This document shows, piece after piece, positions 15,155 through 23,767 of a DNA stretch of 64,000 nt (the first letter of the stretch is position 1; the number at the start of each line of letters is the position of its first letter). A program made the translations under genes and the position numbers. The DNA comes from an uncultured Draconibacterium sp. (GTDB taxonomy: Bacteria > Bacteroidota > Bacteroidia > Bacteroidales > Prolixibacteraceae): NCBI RefSeq assembly GCF_963674925.1, contig NZ_OY771649.1, positions 1,054,001-1,118,000 on the forward strand, given 5' to 3'. Under the pieces are notes generated by a model. It was given only the letters and a program-made list of their open reading frames with translations. It did not search any database and was not told the origin of the DNA.

Positions 15155-18127
15155 TTATTCTTCTAACATTTTCAGTATTTCACGCATTAACGCATTGCGC
15201 TCATTCTGCCCTTTTACACTTTCAAAAGGAAATCCCAGCACCAGCGATTTGTGTTTATTTTCGTAATAAACACCGGCACTAATTCCGTTTTCTGCATATC
15301 GGAAAATCGTCTTTCCATATTCATCAAAGGCCTCAATTCCATCGGGTGCTTCAACAGGGTATTGCTTCAATGTATAATCAGTGTTGAACGCTCCTGTAAA
15401 GTTACTATTTGAATTCACGGAATAAAATTGTCCGCCTTTTACTGCATGGTTTGTCCGCCATTTAAATCCAAAAAGATTTCCGATCCGTTCTTTTTGCGCT
15501 TTATCTTTTGGAACTTCTGTGCCAACATACGCCCCCGACATAAAAATGTTTCCGCCATTTTCTGCATATTCTGAAAGCGCATTTATCATTTTTTCGGTGT
15601 AGATTTTGAAATATGGTATGGAATCGTTACCCGGCAGAAAAGTTTTTTTCTCTTCTCCAAAAAGCAAATCAACCAGCTTGTAATTGTTAAGATCGGCCAG
15701 GCCATCTTCTACAGCTTCATCACTCGACGTTACAAAACTATAACCATTGGCCAACAAACTTTTGCCGTGTATCATTGAAAAATCAAAGGTATTACCTCTG
15801 AAAATGGTCGTTTCCAAATCGGCATAACTCGCTCCAAAACCGGGGCTGTCATCATCTAACCAAACTGATTTACGCTCAAAATCATATTGATCTCCGGTAG
15901 TCGACATTTCATATCCATAAGCCACTCCATGATCAAGGAAACGCCAAACACCCGCCAGCGAATCGGTCTCAAAAATGGCCGGTCCATCAATACGGTCGAA
16001 ACCATTTACGATCAACACTTTGCCTTTGCTGCTTTCGGCAATTCCTACCGCTACTGTTTCTGAAGGAAAACTTTCGCCACCTGCATTTACCGCTGTAACC
16101 CTAAATCCATACACTTTACCGGGCTCCAGATCAGTTAATATGATTTCCGGTTTATCTACCAGTGTTCCGTTATCAAATCCGTTGTCGCCGATACGTTTAT
16201 AAACCATATATTTTTCAGGAACTGCGGTCGGTTCCAATTCATCAATTACCGGTTTCCATGCTAATTTCACTGCATTTCCATCAGTAAACAAAGCATTTAA
16301 ATGATCAACCGGCAAAGGCTGCACCACGTAATCCTGCCCATTTTGCGATGTTATAAAACGTAACATTCCTTTATAAATGGCACGCGAAACATCAAAACGA
16401 AATTTTGGATTCAGCACATATTTTGCGTCCTCCAGGTTTTGATGCGACAATAACTCCAACAGCATGGTTGGCACCTGTGGACGGTAAGCCTCGCTGTATT
16501 GCGAGTTCCACATTCCGCGGCGTGTCCAGTTGCTCTTATACACGGCATTTATATCGCTTACAATCTGCGTCTGTATCAGATCGGTCAAATCGCGCGAGGC
16601 GTATTTCGATTGTCCATCAGGAAAAACAGAAGTATCTCTGTCGGTTGAATAAATACCCAATGTTCCTACAATCTGGTTATCGGGTAAAATTCCGGCATCG
16701 GTATGAAATGCAAAAGCCAGATCTATTGGAATTTCCAATCCCGGAGCCATCCGGTTTTTGGTTGGGCCAAACGGTGCTCCTATTAACCAGTCTACCCATT
16801 CACCTCGACTCATATAATCATCCTTATAATCATCTTCACCGTTATATAAGTTCCACACCAGCGTGTCGGGTGCGCCTGAATATTGCAGGTTGTAACGGGC
16901 ACCTTCGTAAAAACGGGCAAGCCCGCCGGCTTTTCCGTTGCGAACAATGTTTCCCATTCCTCCGCCAAAACGTACAGCATCAGCCGAGAACGTTTTTCCT
17001 TCACCTTCCGGTGCGATCAATTCTACTTTGGCAGCCTTTTTATCTTTTCCCGCATTGAAATAGAACTTATCCAGATAAATCCAGGTTCCGTATCCCATTC
17101 GTTGGTCAACTAAAAAGTCGCTTACTCCCCCCGAATGTGTTACACGATAAGTAACCGGCCCGTCGCCTTTTGCATACGAAACATATACACCGTATTCTCC
17201 CGCTGCGGGGAAATCAGGAATATAGGTGGCAACATTTGGTTTATTTCTGCCTTCGAAACGAATTACTGTTCCTTCCAGAAAAGGATTTGTGGTTCCTTGT
17301 ATCAACTCAGAATAAGCAAATCCTTTATCCTCATTGTTGCGTTTACGCGGTTTTTTGAATTTGCTTTTCCCGGTCGATTGATCATTATCAACCACCACTT
17401 CATTGATCTGCCAGTCGCGCTCACGCGCATTAAAAACATTGGCACCGGCATTTTCCAGCATTGGAATAATAAAAGGAATTACAAAAGAACCTGGCGAAAT
17501 ATCTTCGAGGTTGGTAAACAATCGTGCCCGCTGCCATTCCCAACGATCGCGGGCAGGTTCATAATACCAGCCATGACTATTCCACAAAGCAATATTTGCT
17601 CCGGCCAACCCTTCCGGAATTTCGAATGGCCGGATCTTTTGAACCACATTTTTTCGACTTCGGCTTGCCGGTGTTAACCTGTTTCTATCTACAGAAATTT
17701 CGTTTCTGTAATAATTAGGCACCAGCTCGTACAAAGGCAATTGATTAGCCCAAATTTTCAAAGGGATCTCTTTTAACGAATCGGGCAAAACATTTCGAAT
17801 GGAGTCGCGAACATGCGACAAACTGTTTTCCCGAAAAGGCATTTCAGCCAGTGCTTTATTAAAATAGAGAAACAACGTATCGTTGCCCGGTGAAAAATAC
17901 GCAGTGTCAAGTGCCACCCTTTTTCCGTTAAGGTAGTTTTCGTTACCCACGTAAAAAGCAGTACTGCTTTTTTGAGTTAGCGCTTGATTTAGCTGCTCTT
18001 TCAGCGATGCCTGTTGCTGAGCACTTACAGAAGTATAAAAGAGAATTATGAACAAGAAAAACAGGAATTTTACCATTTTCTTGCTTACTTTAAGCGTTTG
18101 TGATTTAGTCAGTTTTAAATTCTTCAT
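15155..18127 (-). CDS. Secreted N-acetylmuramoyl-L-alanine amidase with golvesin-like and Fn3 domains
   Basis: Start chosen at the ATG at 18127 (MKNLKLTKSQ), because the frame upstream to 18208 runs over the promoter and operator. The product is about 990 residues. A signal peptide (MVKFLFFLFIILFYTSVSAQ) is followed by an Amidase_3-type catalytic fold split by an insertion. The first zinc region is IALWNSHGWYYEP. A golvesin/xanthan-lyase-like beta domain follows (YIPDFPAAGEYGVYVSY to SADAVRFGGG). Then come AFAFHTDAG and the catalytic-Glu segment PTMLLELLSHQNLEDAKYVL. A fibronectin III domain and a C-terminal alpha/beta domain (KGKVLIVNGFDRIDGP) complete it. It should cleave the MurNAc-L-Ala bond of peptidoglycan outside the cytoplasm. 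It is the first gene of the six-gene minus-strand operon. Homologues are often labelled xanthan lyase, which I think is misleading here. Confidence 0.82.
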   Translation of the reverse strand: MKNLKLTKSQTLKVSKKMVKFLFFLFIILFYTSVSAQQQASLKEQLNQALTQKSSTAFYVGNENYLNGKRVALDTAYFSPGNDTLFLYFNKALAEMPFRENSLSHVRDSIRNVLPDSLKEIPLKIWANQLPLYELVPNYYRNEISVDRNRLTPASRSRKNVVQKIRPFEIPEGLAGANIALWNSHGWYYEPARDRWEWQRARLFTNLEDISPGSFVIPFIIPMLENAGANVFNARERDWQINEVVVDNDQSTGKSKFKKPRKRNNEDKGFAYSELIQGTTNPFLEGTVIRFEGRNKPNVATYIPDFPAAGEYGVYVSYAKGDGPVTYRVTHSGGVSDFLVDQRMGYGTWIYLDKFYFNAGKDKKAAKVELIAPEGEGKTFSADAVRFGGGMGNIVRNGKAGGLARFYEGARYNLQYSGAPDTLVWNLYNGEDDYKDDYMSRGEWVDWLIGAPFGPTKNRMAPGLEIPIDLAFAFHTDAGILPDNQIVGTLGIYSTDRDTSVFPDGQSKYASRDLTDLIQTQIVSDINAVYKSNWTRRGMWNSQYSEAYRPQVPTMLLELLSHQNLEDAKYVLNPKFRFDVSRAIYKGMLRFITSQNGQDYVVQPLPVDHLNALFTDGNAVKLAWKPVIDELEPTAVPEKYMVYKRIGDNGFDNGTLVDKPEIILTDLEPGKVYGFRVTAVNAGGESFPSETVAVGIAESSKGKVLIVNGFDRIDGPAIFETDSLAGVWRFLDHGVAYGYEMSTTGDQYDFERKSVWLDDDSPGFGASYADLETTIFRGNTFDFSMIHGKSLLANGYSFVTSSDEAVEDGLADLNNYKLVDLLFGEEKKTFLPGNDSIPYFKIYTEKMINALSEYAENGGNIFMSGAYVGTEVPKDKAQKERIGNLFGFKWRTNHAVKGGQFYSVNSNSNFTGAFNTDYTLKQYPVEAPDGIEAFDEYGKTIFRYAENGISAGVYYENKHKSLVLGFPFESVKGQNERNALMREILKMLEE

Positions 18128-18152
18128 AGTTTTCCGACTAAGATTATGGCAA

Positions 18153-18160
18153 CAAATGTA
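18153..18160 (-). promoter_or_regulatory. -7 box TACATTTG for the amidase operon
   Basis: TACATTTG on the minus strand is a perfect TAnnTTTG match, 26 bases before the ATG at 18127. It lies six bases from the shared operator at 18167-18188, which would cover the -33 region. Confidence 0.65.
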
Positions 18161-18166
18161 GGCAAA

Positions 18167-18188
18167 ATTTGTATTACATATTACCAAT
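18167..18188. promoter_or_regulatory. Putative GntR operator, site A (amidase / murK divergent promoters)
   Basis: A 22-bp dyad of the form ATTTGTA-N8-TAC(C/A)AAT, differing at one base from site B at 22237-22258. It lies between the two divergent -7 boxes, so one bound dimer could block both promoters. Confidence 0.65.
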
Positions 18189-18203
18189 TCAAAAAAGATT
18201 TTG

Positions 18204-18211
18204 TACATTTG
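18204..18211 (+). promoter_or_regulatory. -7 box TACATTTG for murK-murQ
   Basis: A perfect TAnnTTTG match 38 bases before the murK ATG at 18250, with operator site A 15 bases upstream. Confidence 0.65.
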
Positions 18212-18249
18212 CGATTGAAAATTTCTGAAAATAAACCAATAGTATCAGA

Positions 18250-19095
18250 ATGATTGTAATAGCAGACAGTGGCTCATCAAAAACCGATTGGTTGTTTATG
18301 AGTCCTGAAAAAGAGTATATAATTAGCACTCACGGGATCAACCCCTTTTTCCAGCAAACAGAAGAAATTACATCAACTCTTTCAAGCACATTCACAAACG
18401 ACCAAAAAGAAGAGGTAAGCGAAGTATATTTCTATGGTGCGGGATGCATAAAAGGCAAAACGGACCACGTTGTTTCGGAAGCTCTGAAAAGAGTATTTCC
18501 AAAGGCTTCAATAGCTGTTGAAGACGATATTTTAGGTGCTGCACGTGCACTGTTGGGAAAATCATCGGGTATTGCCTGCATATTGGGTACCGGAACCAAT
18601 TCGTGCCTTTATAATGGCTCCGAAATTGTGGACAAAGTTCCTACCCTGGGTTTTATTCTGGGCGACGAAGGAAGTGGCGCCTATCTGGGTAAACTTCTTA
18701 TGAACGATTACTTTAAACGCGCCATACCCGAAGACCTGAAACAAAAAATGGAAAGTGAACTGCACCTTGAGGTGGCAGATGTTTTAAACTCGGTTTATCG
18801 CGAAGAATACCCGAGTCGCTACCTGGCTAAATTTTCAGAATTTCTTAGCAAAAACAAAAATCATATTTACGTTCAAAATCTGATAAAAAGAAGTTTTACC
18901 GATTTCTTTTTCAGGAATATTGAACGCTATAACGACTATCAAAACTACACGGTAAACTTTGTGGGGTCGATTGCGTACCACTATTCAGATTTGCTTAAAG
19001 AAGTCGCGTTCAACCGGAAAATAGAGATCGGAAATATTATTGATAAACCTATTAACGGACTTAAAAAGTTCCATACCAATTCAGAAGAAAAATGA
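18250..19095 (+). CDS. murK: BadF/BadG-type N-acetyl amino-sugar kinase (MurNAc/GlcNAc kinase)
   Basis: The 281-residue cytoplasmic protein has the ASKHA kinase fold of the BadF/BadG family: phosphate-1 loop MIVIADSGSSKTDWLF at the N-terminus, VEDDILGAARAL, the GTG loop ACILGTGTNSCLYNG near 115-130, and FILGDEGSGAYLG near 138-150. Known members phosphorylate GlcNAc and/or MurNAc at O6. Its ATGA overlap with murQ strongly supports MurNAc as a substrate, as in the MurK/MurQ pairs described in other bacteria. The pair is divergent from the amidase operon and shares operator site A. The symbol is given by role and context, and preference for MurNAc over GlcNAc is not proven by sequence. Confidence 0.85.
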   Translation: MIVIADSGSSKTDWLFMSPEKEYIISTHGINPFFQQTEEITSTLSSTFTNDQKEEVSEVYFYGAGCIKGKTDHVVSEALKRVFPKASIAVEDDILGAARALLGKSSGIACILGTGTNSCLYNGSEIVDKVPTLGFILGDEGSGAYLGKLLMNDYFKRAIPEDLKQKMESELHLEVADVLNSVYREEYPSRYLAKFSEFLSKNKNHIYVQNLIKRSFTDFFFRNIERYNDYQNYTVNFVGSIAYHYSDLLKEVAFNRKIEIGNIIDKPINGLKKFHTNSEEK

Positions 19096-19895
19096 GGGTC
19101 ACAGAATCATCATCTTTATACGACAACCTCGACCAGATGACAGTTGAAGAGCTGTTAACCGGAATTAACAACGAGGATGCAAAAATACACGTTGCCGTAC
19201 AAAAAGAAATTCCACAGATCGAAAAATTAGTAAGCCAACTTGTTGACCGCATAAAAGCAGGCGGTCGCTTGTTTTATTTGGGCGCAGGTACCAGCGGACG
19301 TTTGGGAATTCTTGATGCATCGGAAATACCGCCAACCTATGGCATGCCCGACGGTGTTGTAATTGGTCTTATTGCCGGTGGCGACAAAGCCATACGAAAA
19401 GCAGTTGAGGCCGCCGAAGATAATATTCACGGTGGTTGGGAAGATCTTCAAAAGTTTAATGTAAACGACAAAGACACCATTGTTGGAATTGCAGCGTCAG
19501 GCGGAACACCTTATGTTATTGGAGCACTAAAAGATGGTAACACCAATGGATTACTGACCGCCTGCATCACCTGTAATCCCAACTCAGAAATTGCAAAGGT
19601 GGCAAAGATCGCCATTGAACCAATTGTAGGCCCTGAGTTTGTAACCGGAAGCACACGAATGAAAGCCGGAACAGCGCAGAAAATGGTGCTGAATATGATC
19701 ACCACCTCATTGATGATAAAACTTGGCCGCGTGAAGGGCAACAAAATGGTAGACATGCAACTTACCAACAAAAAGCTGGTTGAGCGGGGATCGAAAATGA
19801 TTGTTGATGAACTGGGCATTGAGTTTGAGGAAGCCAAACGACTTTTACTTTTACACGGATCAGTCCGTGCGGTACTGGATAACTATAAGAAATAA
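19092..19895 (+). CDS. murQ: N-acetylmuramic acid 6-phosphate etherase
   Basis: The 267-residue protein cleaves the D-lactyl ether of MurNAc-6-phosphate to give GlcNAc-6-phosphate and D-lactate, the signature step of MurNAc salvage. SIS-domain signatures are clear: RLFYLGAGTSGRLGILDASEIPPTYG (about 58-83, written in the protein as one block), GIAASGGTPYVIGAL near 135, and GPEFVTGSTRMKAGTAQKM near 178-196. The conserved region LGRVKGNKMVDMQLTN follows. The start overlaps the kinase stop by four bases. No partner domain is missing; length is typical for Bacteroidota MurQ. Regulation is probably by the FCD-type GntR protein through site A. Confidence 0.95.
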   Translation: MRVTESSSLYDNLDQMTVEELLTGINNEDAKIHVAVQKEIPQIEKLVSQLVDRIKAGGRLFYLGAGTSGRLGILDASEIPPTYGMPDGVVIGLIAGGDKAIRKAVEAAEDNIHGGWEDLQKFNVNDKDTIVGIAASGGTPYVIGALKDGNTNGLLTACITCNPNSEIAKVAKIAIEPIVGPEFVTGSTRMKAGTAQKMVLNMITTSLMIKLGRVKGNKMVDMQLTNKKLVERGSKMIVDELGIEFEEAKRLLLLHGSVRAVLDNYKK

Positions 19896-19942
19896 GATAC
19901 GAACATCTGCGGTGAGCAGGTTTCAATCTATACGAAAAATGA

Positions 19943-19986
19943 AAAGAACCGTTTGCTGAGTAATCAGCTAAACGGTTCTTTTTTTT
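19943..19986. terminator. Bidirectional terminator between murQ and the epimerase gene
   Basis: AAGAACCGTTT and AAACGGTTCTT form a long stem extended by GCTGA/TCAGC with a small loop, flanked by A and T runs on either side. It separates the convergent murQ and dipeptide epimerase genes. Confidence 0.9.
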
Positions 19987-20005
19987 GATGCCTTAATCTG
20001 AAAAA

Positions 20006-21019
20006 TTAAATCTTTTCTACCCCAATTCCCGGGAGATCATTTAACGTGACTTTTCCGTCAATCACTTTCATTCCACTAAAAATATCGTTTGAGATAAGCA
20101 ACGCGCCGTCAAGGTCGGCCCAATCAACTATTGGCGAAAGTTGCGCAGCCGCCGACACGGCACACGAGGTTTCAGTCATACAGCCAATCATTACTTTCAT
20201 ATCGAGCGCCCGCGCCACATCTACCATTTTTTTAGCTTCCCGCATGCCGGTGCTTTTCATCAGTTTAATATTTATTCCGGAGTAAACGTCTTTAAATTTC
20301 GGGATATCATAAATGCGTTGAAAGGCTTCATCAGCAATGGTTGGTAGCGGACTGTGTGCCGTTAGCCAGGCCATATCATCCAACTGTTCTTTTGGCATGG
20401 GCTGCTCTACAAAAACAATCCCCTTTTCATTCATCCAATGGATCATTTCCAGCGCTTTATGTTTGTCTTTCCAGCCCTGGTTCACATCCACGCACAAAGG
20501 CACATCGGTAACCGATCGAATGGTTTCAATCAGTTCTTTGTCGTTATCGCGCCCCATTTTAACCTTTAACATTTTAAACTCGGCGGCCTCCTTTGTTTTT
20601 TCGATTATCATTTCGCGCGTATCGATACCAATGGTGTAGGTTGTGTAAGGTGTGTCTTCCGCTTTTAATCCCCAGATTTTATACCACGGCTGCCCCAATA
20701 TTTTACCCACCAAATCATGCAATGCAATATCAATACTGGCTTTGGCAGCGCGGTTTCCCGGCTCCAGCTTATCCACATATTCCAGAATTTCATCCATACG
20801 GAACGGATCGTTAAAACCCGACAAATCGACTTTATTTAAAAAGCGTGCAACTGTTTCGTGCGATTCGCCTAAATAAGGTGGCATGGATGCTTCGCCATAT
20901 CCAATTAACCCATCGTGTTCCAACTCAACCAACATTACAGGCGTAGTTGTACGCGAACTTGTCGCCAGCGTAAAAGCATGTTTTAACTGAAGCTCAAAAG
21001 GTTTAAAACTTAATTGCAT
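20006..21019 (-). CDS. L-Ala-D/L-Glu epimerase (enolase superfamily)
   Basis: The 337-residue cytoplasmic protein is a muconate-lactonizing-type enolase-superfamily enzyme. Catalytic Lys pair motif LKVKMG is near residue 158-163. Metal ligands appear in order in VDVNQGW (Asp), FVEQPMP (Glu) and IADEAFQ (Asp), and the opposing Lys is in GINIKLMKSTG near 262. Dipeptide epimerases of this group, such as E. coli YcjG and B. subtilis YkfB, convert L-Ala-D-Glu from murein to L-Ala-L-Glu for ordinary peptidases. The neighbouring YkfC-like endopeptidase, 18 bases upstream, is the expected supplier of that dipeptide, so function is well supported by context. The gene is convergent with murQ. Confidence 0.92.
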   Translation of the reverse strand: MQLSFKPFELQLKHAFTLATSSRTTTPVMLVELEHDGLIGYGEASMPPYLGESHETVARFLNKVDLSGFNDPFRMDEILEYVDKLEPGNRAAKASIDIALHDLVGKILGQPWYKIWGLKAEDTPYTTYTIGIDTREMIIEKTKEAAEFKMLKVKMGRDNDKELIETIRSVTDVPLCVDVNQGWKDKHKALEMIHWMNEKGIVFVEQPMPKEQLDDMAWLTAHSPLPTIADEAFQRIYDIPKFKDVYSGINIKLMKSTGMREAKKMVDVARALDMKVMIGCMTETSCAVSAAAQLSPIVDWADLDGALLISNDIFSGMKVIDGKVTLNDLPGIGVEKI

Positions 21020-21037
21020 GTGTTCTGATTCTTGATG

Positions 21038-22225
21038 TTATTCAGGTAAAACCTGTTTAAAAAACGCGTTGTCGACTACCCACTCAATTCCATCGCCATT
21101 AACGTTACCAATAATACGGCGGGCACGCACAAAACCTTTTTCGTAATGTTCGGTATATTTTTCACTGTCGCGATTCAAGCTGTTTACACGCACTTTTCCC
21201 GATGCATGAATAAACTCCTGATCGCCTAAACACAACCCAACGTGCGTTACGCTTTCGCCTTGATCCTCGGTAGCTTTTCGTCCAAAAAATACCAGATCTC
21301 CGGCTTCCAAAGTATCATAACCATTTTGTGTATCAACCAACTCTCCGTATAATGTTTGCTGCGATGCATCGCGTTGCAGAATTACTCCATAATTGTAATA
21401 AGCCGATTTTACAAAACCACTGCAATCGACCATTTTTGCCGAAGTTCCGCCCCACAAATACGGAACGCCCATAAATTTTTCGGCAGTTGCCAGCACATCT
21501 GTTGCGGCAACACTTTTATTGTACCAATTATCAAGGCCCATACATTCGTCCTTTTTCACAAAAGCTTCACGCCCGTCGGCCAAAACTGTTTTATAAAAAC
21601 CGGCTGTCTCATCTACCACACTTAGCAGGTTATCAAGTACCACATCGGTTGCAATGCTAGATTTAGCATCCGCTTTGGCATAGGCAAAACCATATTGATT
21701 TTTGTATAGTACTTTCTTAAAGTTTTTCCATTCGGCCATTTCGCTATTACTTTTCGTAGCAATCCCGGCACCATCAACCCAGCCAAAATAACGGTCGGGT
21801 GTTTGAATTAAATACCAGCCATCCTCTTTCCTATAGACCTTAACGGGAGTTCCCATAATGGCCTGCGTCAACATCTCGGCCGAATGCCTTGAGTTACTCC
21901 GGATATTACACACAGAAATTGTAACAATACCCCACGGATTTTCGCTAAAAGTGTTATCAGGCAACAAATCAACAGAAAAATCACATCCCTTTTCGGATGC
22001 AAAAGTTTTCAAGGCATCAAAAGTAGTTTTCGAAACGGTAGCTCCGGTTATCGCCGTTTGGCCATCATTTACAGAAACACTTACCTTACAGTATTCTAAG
22101 CGTTTATCTTTTATTTGCTGATCAATCAACTGATCAACTTGCTGTTCCAGTTCAGAAGATTGTTGCTGTTGCGTACACGATGCCATAACCAAAAAGAATA
22201 GAAAAATAATGTGAGTAAATTTCAT
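21038..22225 (-). CDS. SH3-NlpC/P60 lipoprotein, YkfC-like gamma-D-Glu endopeptidase
   Basis: The 395-residue protein starts with a lipoprotein signal (MKFTHIIFLFFLVMASC, lipobox ending at C17). Two SH3b-like segments occupy about 95-230 (IMGTPVKVYRKEDGWYLIQT, then VVDETAGFYKTVLADGREAFV). The C-terminal NlpC/P60 domain follows with its triad in place: C268 in VDCSGF, H328 in VTHVGL and H340 in FIHASG. YkfC-type enzymes cut between D-Glu and the diamino acid of wall peptides that have a free N-terminal L-Ala, releasing L-Ala-D-Glu. It is co-transcribed with the epimerase that uses this product. Operator site B overlaps its promoter, 12 bases before the ATG. Inner or outer membrane location cannot be decided. 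Confidence 0.9.
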   Translation of the reverse strand: MKFTHIIFLFFLVMASCTQQQQSSELEQQVDQLIDQQIKDKRLEYCKVSVSVNDGQTAITGATVSKTTFDALKTFASEKGCDFSVDLLPDNTFSENPWGIVTISVCNIRSNSRHSAEMLTQAIMGTPVKVYRKEDGWYLIQTPDRYFGWVDGAGIATKSNSEMAEWKNFKKVLYKNQYGFAYAKADAKSSIATDVVLDNLLSVVDETAGFYKTVLADGREAFVKKDECMGLDNWYNKSVAATDVLATAEKFMGVPYLWGGTSAKMVDCSGFVKSAYYNYGVILQRDASQQTLYGELVDTQNGYDTLEAGDLVFFGRKATEDQGESVTHVGLCLGDQEFIHASGKVRVNSLNRDSEKYTEHYEKGFVRARRIIGNVNGDGIEWVVDNAFFKQVLPE

Positions 22226-22236
22226 TGCCCTGAATA

Positions 22237-22258
22237 ATTTGTATTACATATTACAAAT
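22237..22258. promoter_or_regulatory. Putative GntR operator, site B (ykfC-like promoter)
   Basis: A 22-bp dyad with perfect 7-bp ends, ATTTGTA-N8-TACAAAT. It overlaps the -7 box by five bases and covers the expected transcription start, a position typical for repression. Confidence 0.72.
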
Positions 22259-22261
22259 ATA
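22254..22261 (-). promoter_or_regulatory. -7 box TATATTTG for the NlpC/P60-epimerase unit
   Basis: A perfect TAnnTTTG match on the minus strand, 29 bases before the ATG at 22225 and fused to operator site B. Confidence 0.65.
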
Positions 22262-22324
22262 AATTTTTTAGTAGTTTTTCCGAAGAATAACCTCGTAAAA
22301 ATTCATACCTACATCAAGATCCGA

Positions 22325-23758
22325 TTAGTTTTCGGTAGCCGGCAAATATTCTAAATCGAGATGATAATCCCAGGTATCAAAATACAAGTTTCCACCCTCC
22401 CATTCCAGTTCTCCACGTTGAAAATCAAAAGGTTCGCTTCTGTAAAACTTTTTAGGAGGAACCAGTTCACGTGCAAAATCATCGTTTACTACCAGTCGGT
22501 AACAATCCAGCCCGTTCAGGTAAAACTCTTTAATACGTTCATCTTCCGAATCGATAAGTTTGAACGAGGGATCAACCGGCACCCAACCAACTCCTTCGTA
22601 ATACACCTCGGCCCAGTCGTGCAGGTTTTTGGTTTGCGGCAATAAATACCAGCCACTTTGCCATTTACACGGAATTCCGAGGCTGCGTGCCAGGCTTAAA
22701 AACAGAAAGGTTTGCATACCACAATCGCCGTGCATATTTTCCAGCACATAACACGGAATACAAGGCATAACTGAATATTCGAGCGCACCCGCCCACGGAA
22801 TATTATCGTTTATCCAGTAATAGAGCAATTCCACCTGTTCTACCGGATTTTTTTCGTTACCAATAATGCTTTCTGCCAATGATTTTATTTGGTCGTTGAA
22901 CACAATATGCGGCAAACGTTCGGCGGTATATTTTTTATAACGTTCCGAGTTTTTATTGTATTCCTGAACATCTTCCGGTTTAATATTAAACCACTGCGCC
23001 GCAGTTTCAAAAATATATGAGATTTGAAAGACCGTTTCCTCATCTTGTACCGCTTTTTTCTCCATATAAACGGTGCGCTGCATGGTTTCATTCGGAGCAA
23101 TTGTATAATCCTCCTGGCTGGCTTCCAAAAATTTGACCTTTGGTAAACGCTGCGATCCGGTTCGCGGATAGGGCAACCAGCATTTTACAATTTCTCCTGC
23201 CGGTACAGCATTGGCATCAAGTGTAATCTTATAATCTACTTTTATTCGTTGCGGACTGAAAGGCTTTCGCGGCTCAACAGCTTTTTCGAACCACTGCGGA
23301 ATAACGGTCTGCTGAAAATCTTCCACACCATCATAAGCTTTCCCGTTTTTTGCCTCCTTTATCTTTCCGGCGGCTTCGTTTAAACGAAAGAAATTGCTAA
23401 CCGATCTTGAAAAATAGCGCTTTTCGCCATCTATAATGCGCATTTCCAACTGCCTGGCATTCTCCCACTTATTCAGATCTTCGTCTGTTAAAGCCGGAAA
23501 GTAGTCGCGCAACTGTTCTTTTACATCCGCCCGCGTGTAAGGAAACTCTTTTCGTAAACGCCGGACGGTTTCCAGCTGAATAATCAACTGGTTATTCTGA
23601 GGATCATCAGCAAGTTGCTCACTCAACCTGGTTTCAGCTTCTTTAAATTTTCCTTGTGACAAATAACTTTGATAATCGAACACTTCCTCCTTTTTATTTT
23701 GACAGGAGCAGACAAAAATTACCAAACCGATTAAAAATAAACTTTTCAGGAACTGCAT
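22325..23758 (-). CDS. Transglutaminase-fold lipoprotein
   Basis: The ATG at 23758 is preferred over an in-frame GTG at 23767. The product is about 477 residues. MQFLKSLFLIGLVIFVCSC is a lipoprotein-type signal. Residues 20-160 are helical (EAETRLSEQLADDPQNNQLI); a beta-rich region follows (KVDYKITLDANAVPAGEIVKCW), and the C-terminal part has the transglutaminase core with its triad: C346 in HGDCGMQ, H380 in LHDWAEVYY and D396 in PVDPSF. This core is used by peptidases as well as cross-linking enzymes, so in this locus an extracytoplasmic peptidase or amidase acting on wall peptides is a fair inference. It starts directly after the gntR stop codon and must be co-transcribed with it. Confidence 0.82.
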   Translation of the reverse strand: MQFLKSLFLIGLVIFVCSCQNKKEEVFDYQSYLSQGKFKEAETRLSEQLADDPQNNQLIIQLETVRRLRKEFPYTRADVKEQLRDYFPALTDEDLNKWENARQLEMRIIDGEKRYFSRSVSNFFRLNEAAGKIKEAKNGKAYDGVEDFQQTVIPQWFEKAVEPRKPFSPQRIKVDYKITLDANAVPAGEIVKCWLPYPRTGSQRLPKVKFLEASQEDYTIAPNETMQRTVYMEKKAVQDEETVFQISYIFETAAQWFNIKPEDVQEYNKNSERYKKYTAERLPHIVFNDQIKSLAESIIGNEKNPVEQVELLYYWINDNIPWAGALEYSVMPCIPCYVLENMHGDCGMQTFLFLSLARSLGIPCKWQSGWYLLPQTKNLHDWAEVYYEGVGWVPVDPSFKLIDSEDERIKEFYLNGLDCYRLVVNDDFARELVPPKKFYRSEPFDFQRGELEWEGGNLYFDTWDYHLDLEYLPATEN

Positions 23759-23767
23759 CTTAATCAC

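Noticed and set aside
15155..18127. Annotation as xanthan lyase
   Set aside because: Only the golvesin/Xly-like binding domain recalls that name; the catalytic fold and zinc-ligand regions fit an Amidase_3 enzyme and the locus is about peptidoglycan.
15155..18208. Longer start at 18208 for the amidase
   Set aside because: The extra 27 residues would cover the -7 box and operator site A, and they push the signal peptide far inside the protein.
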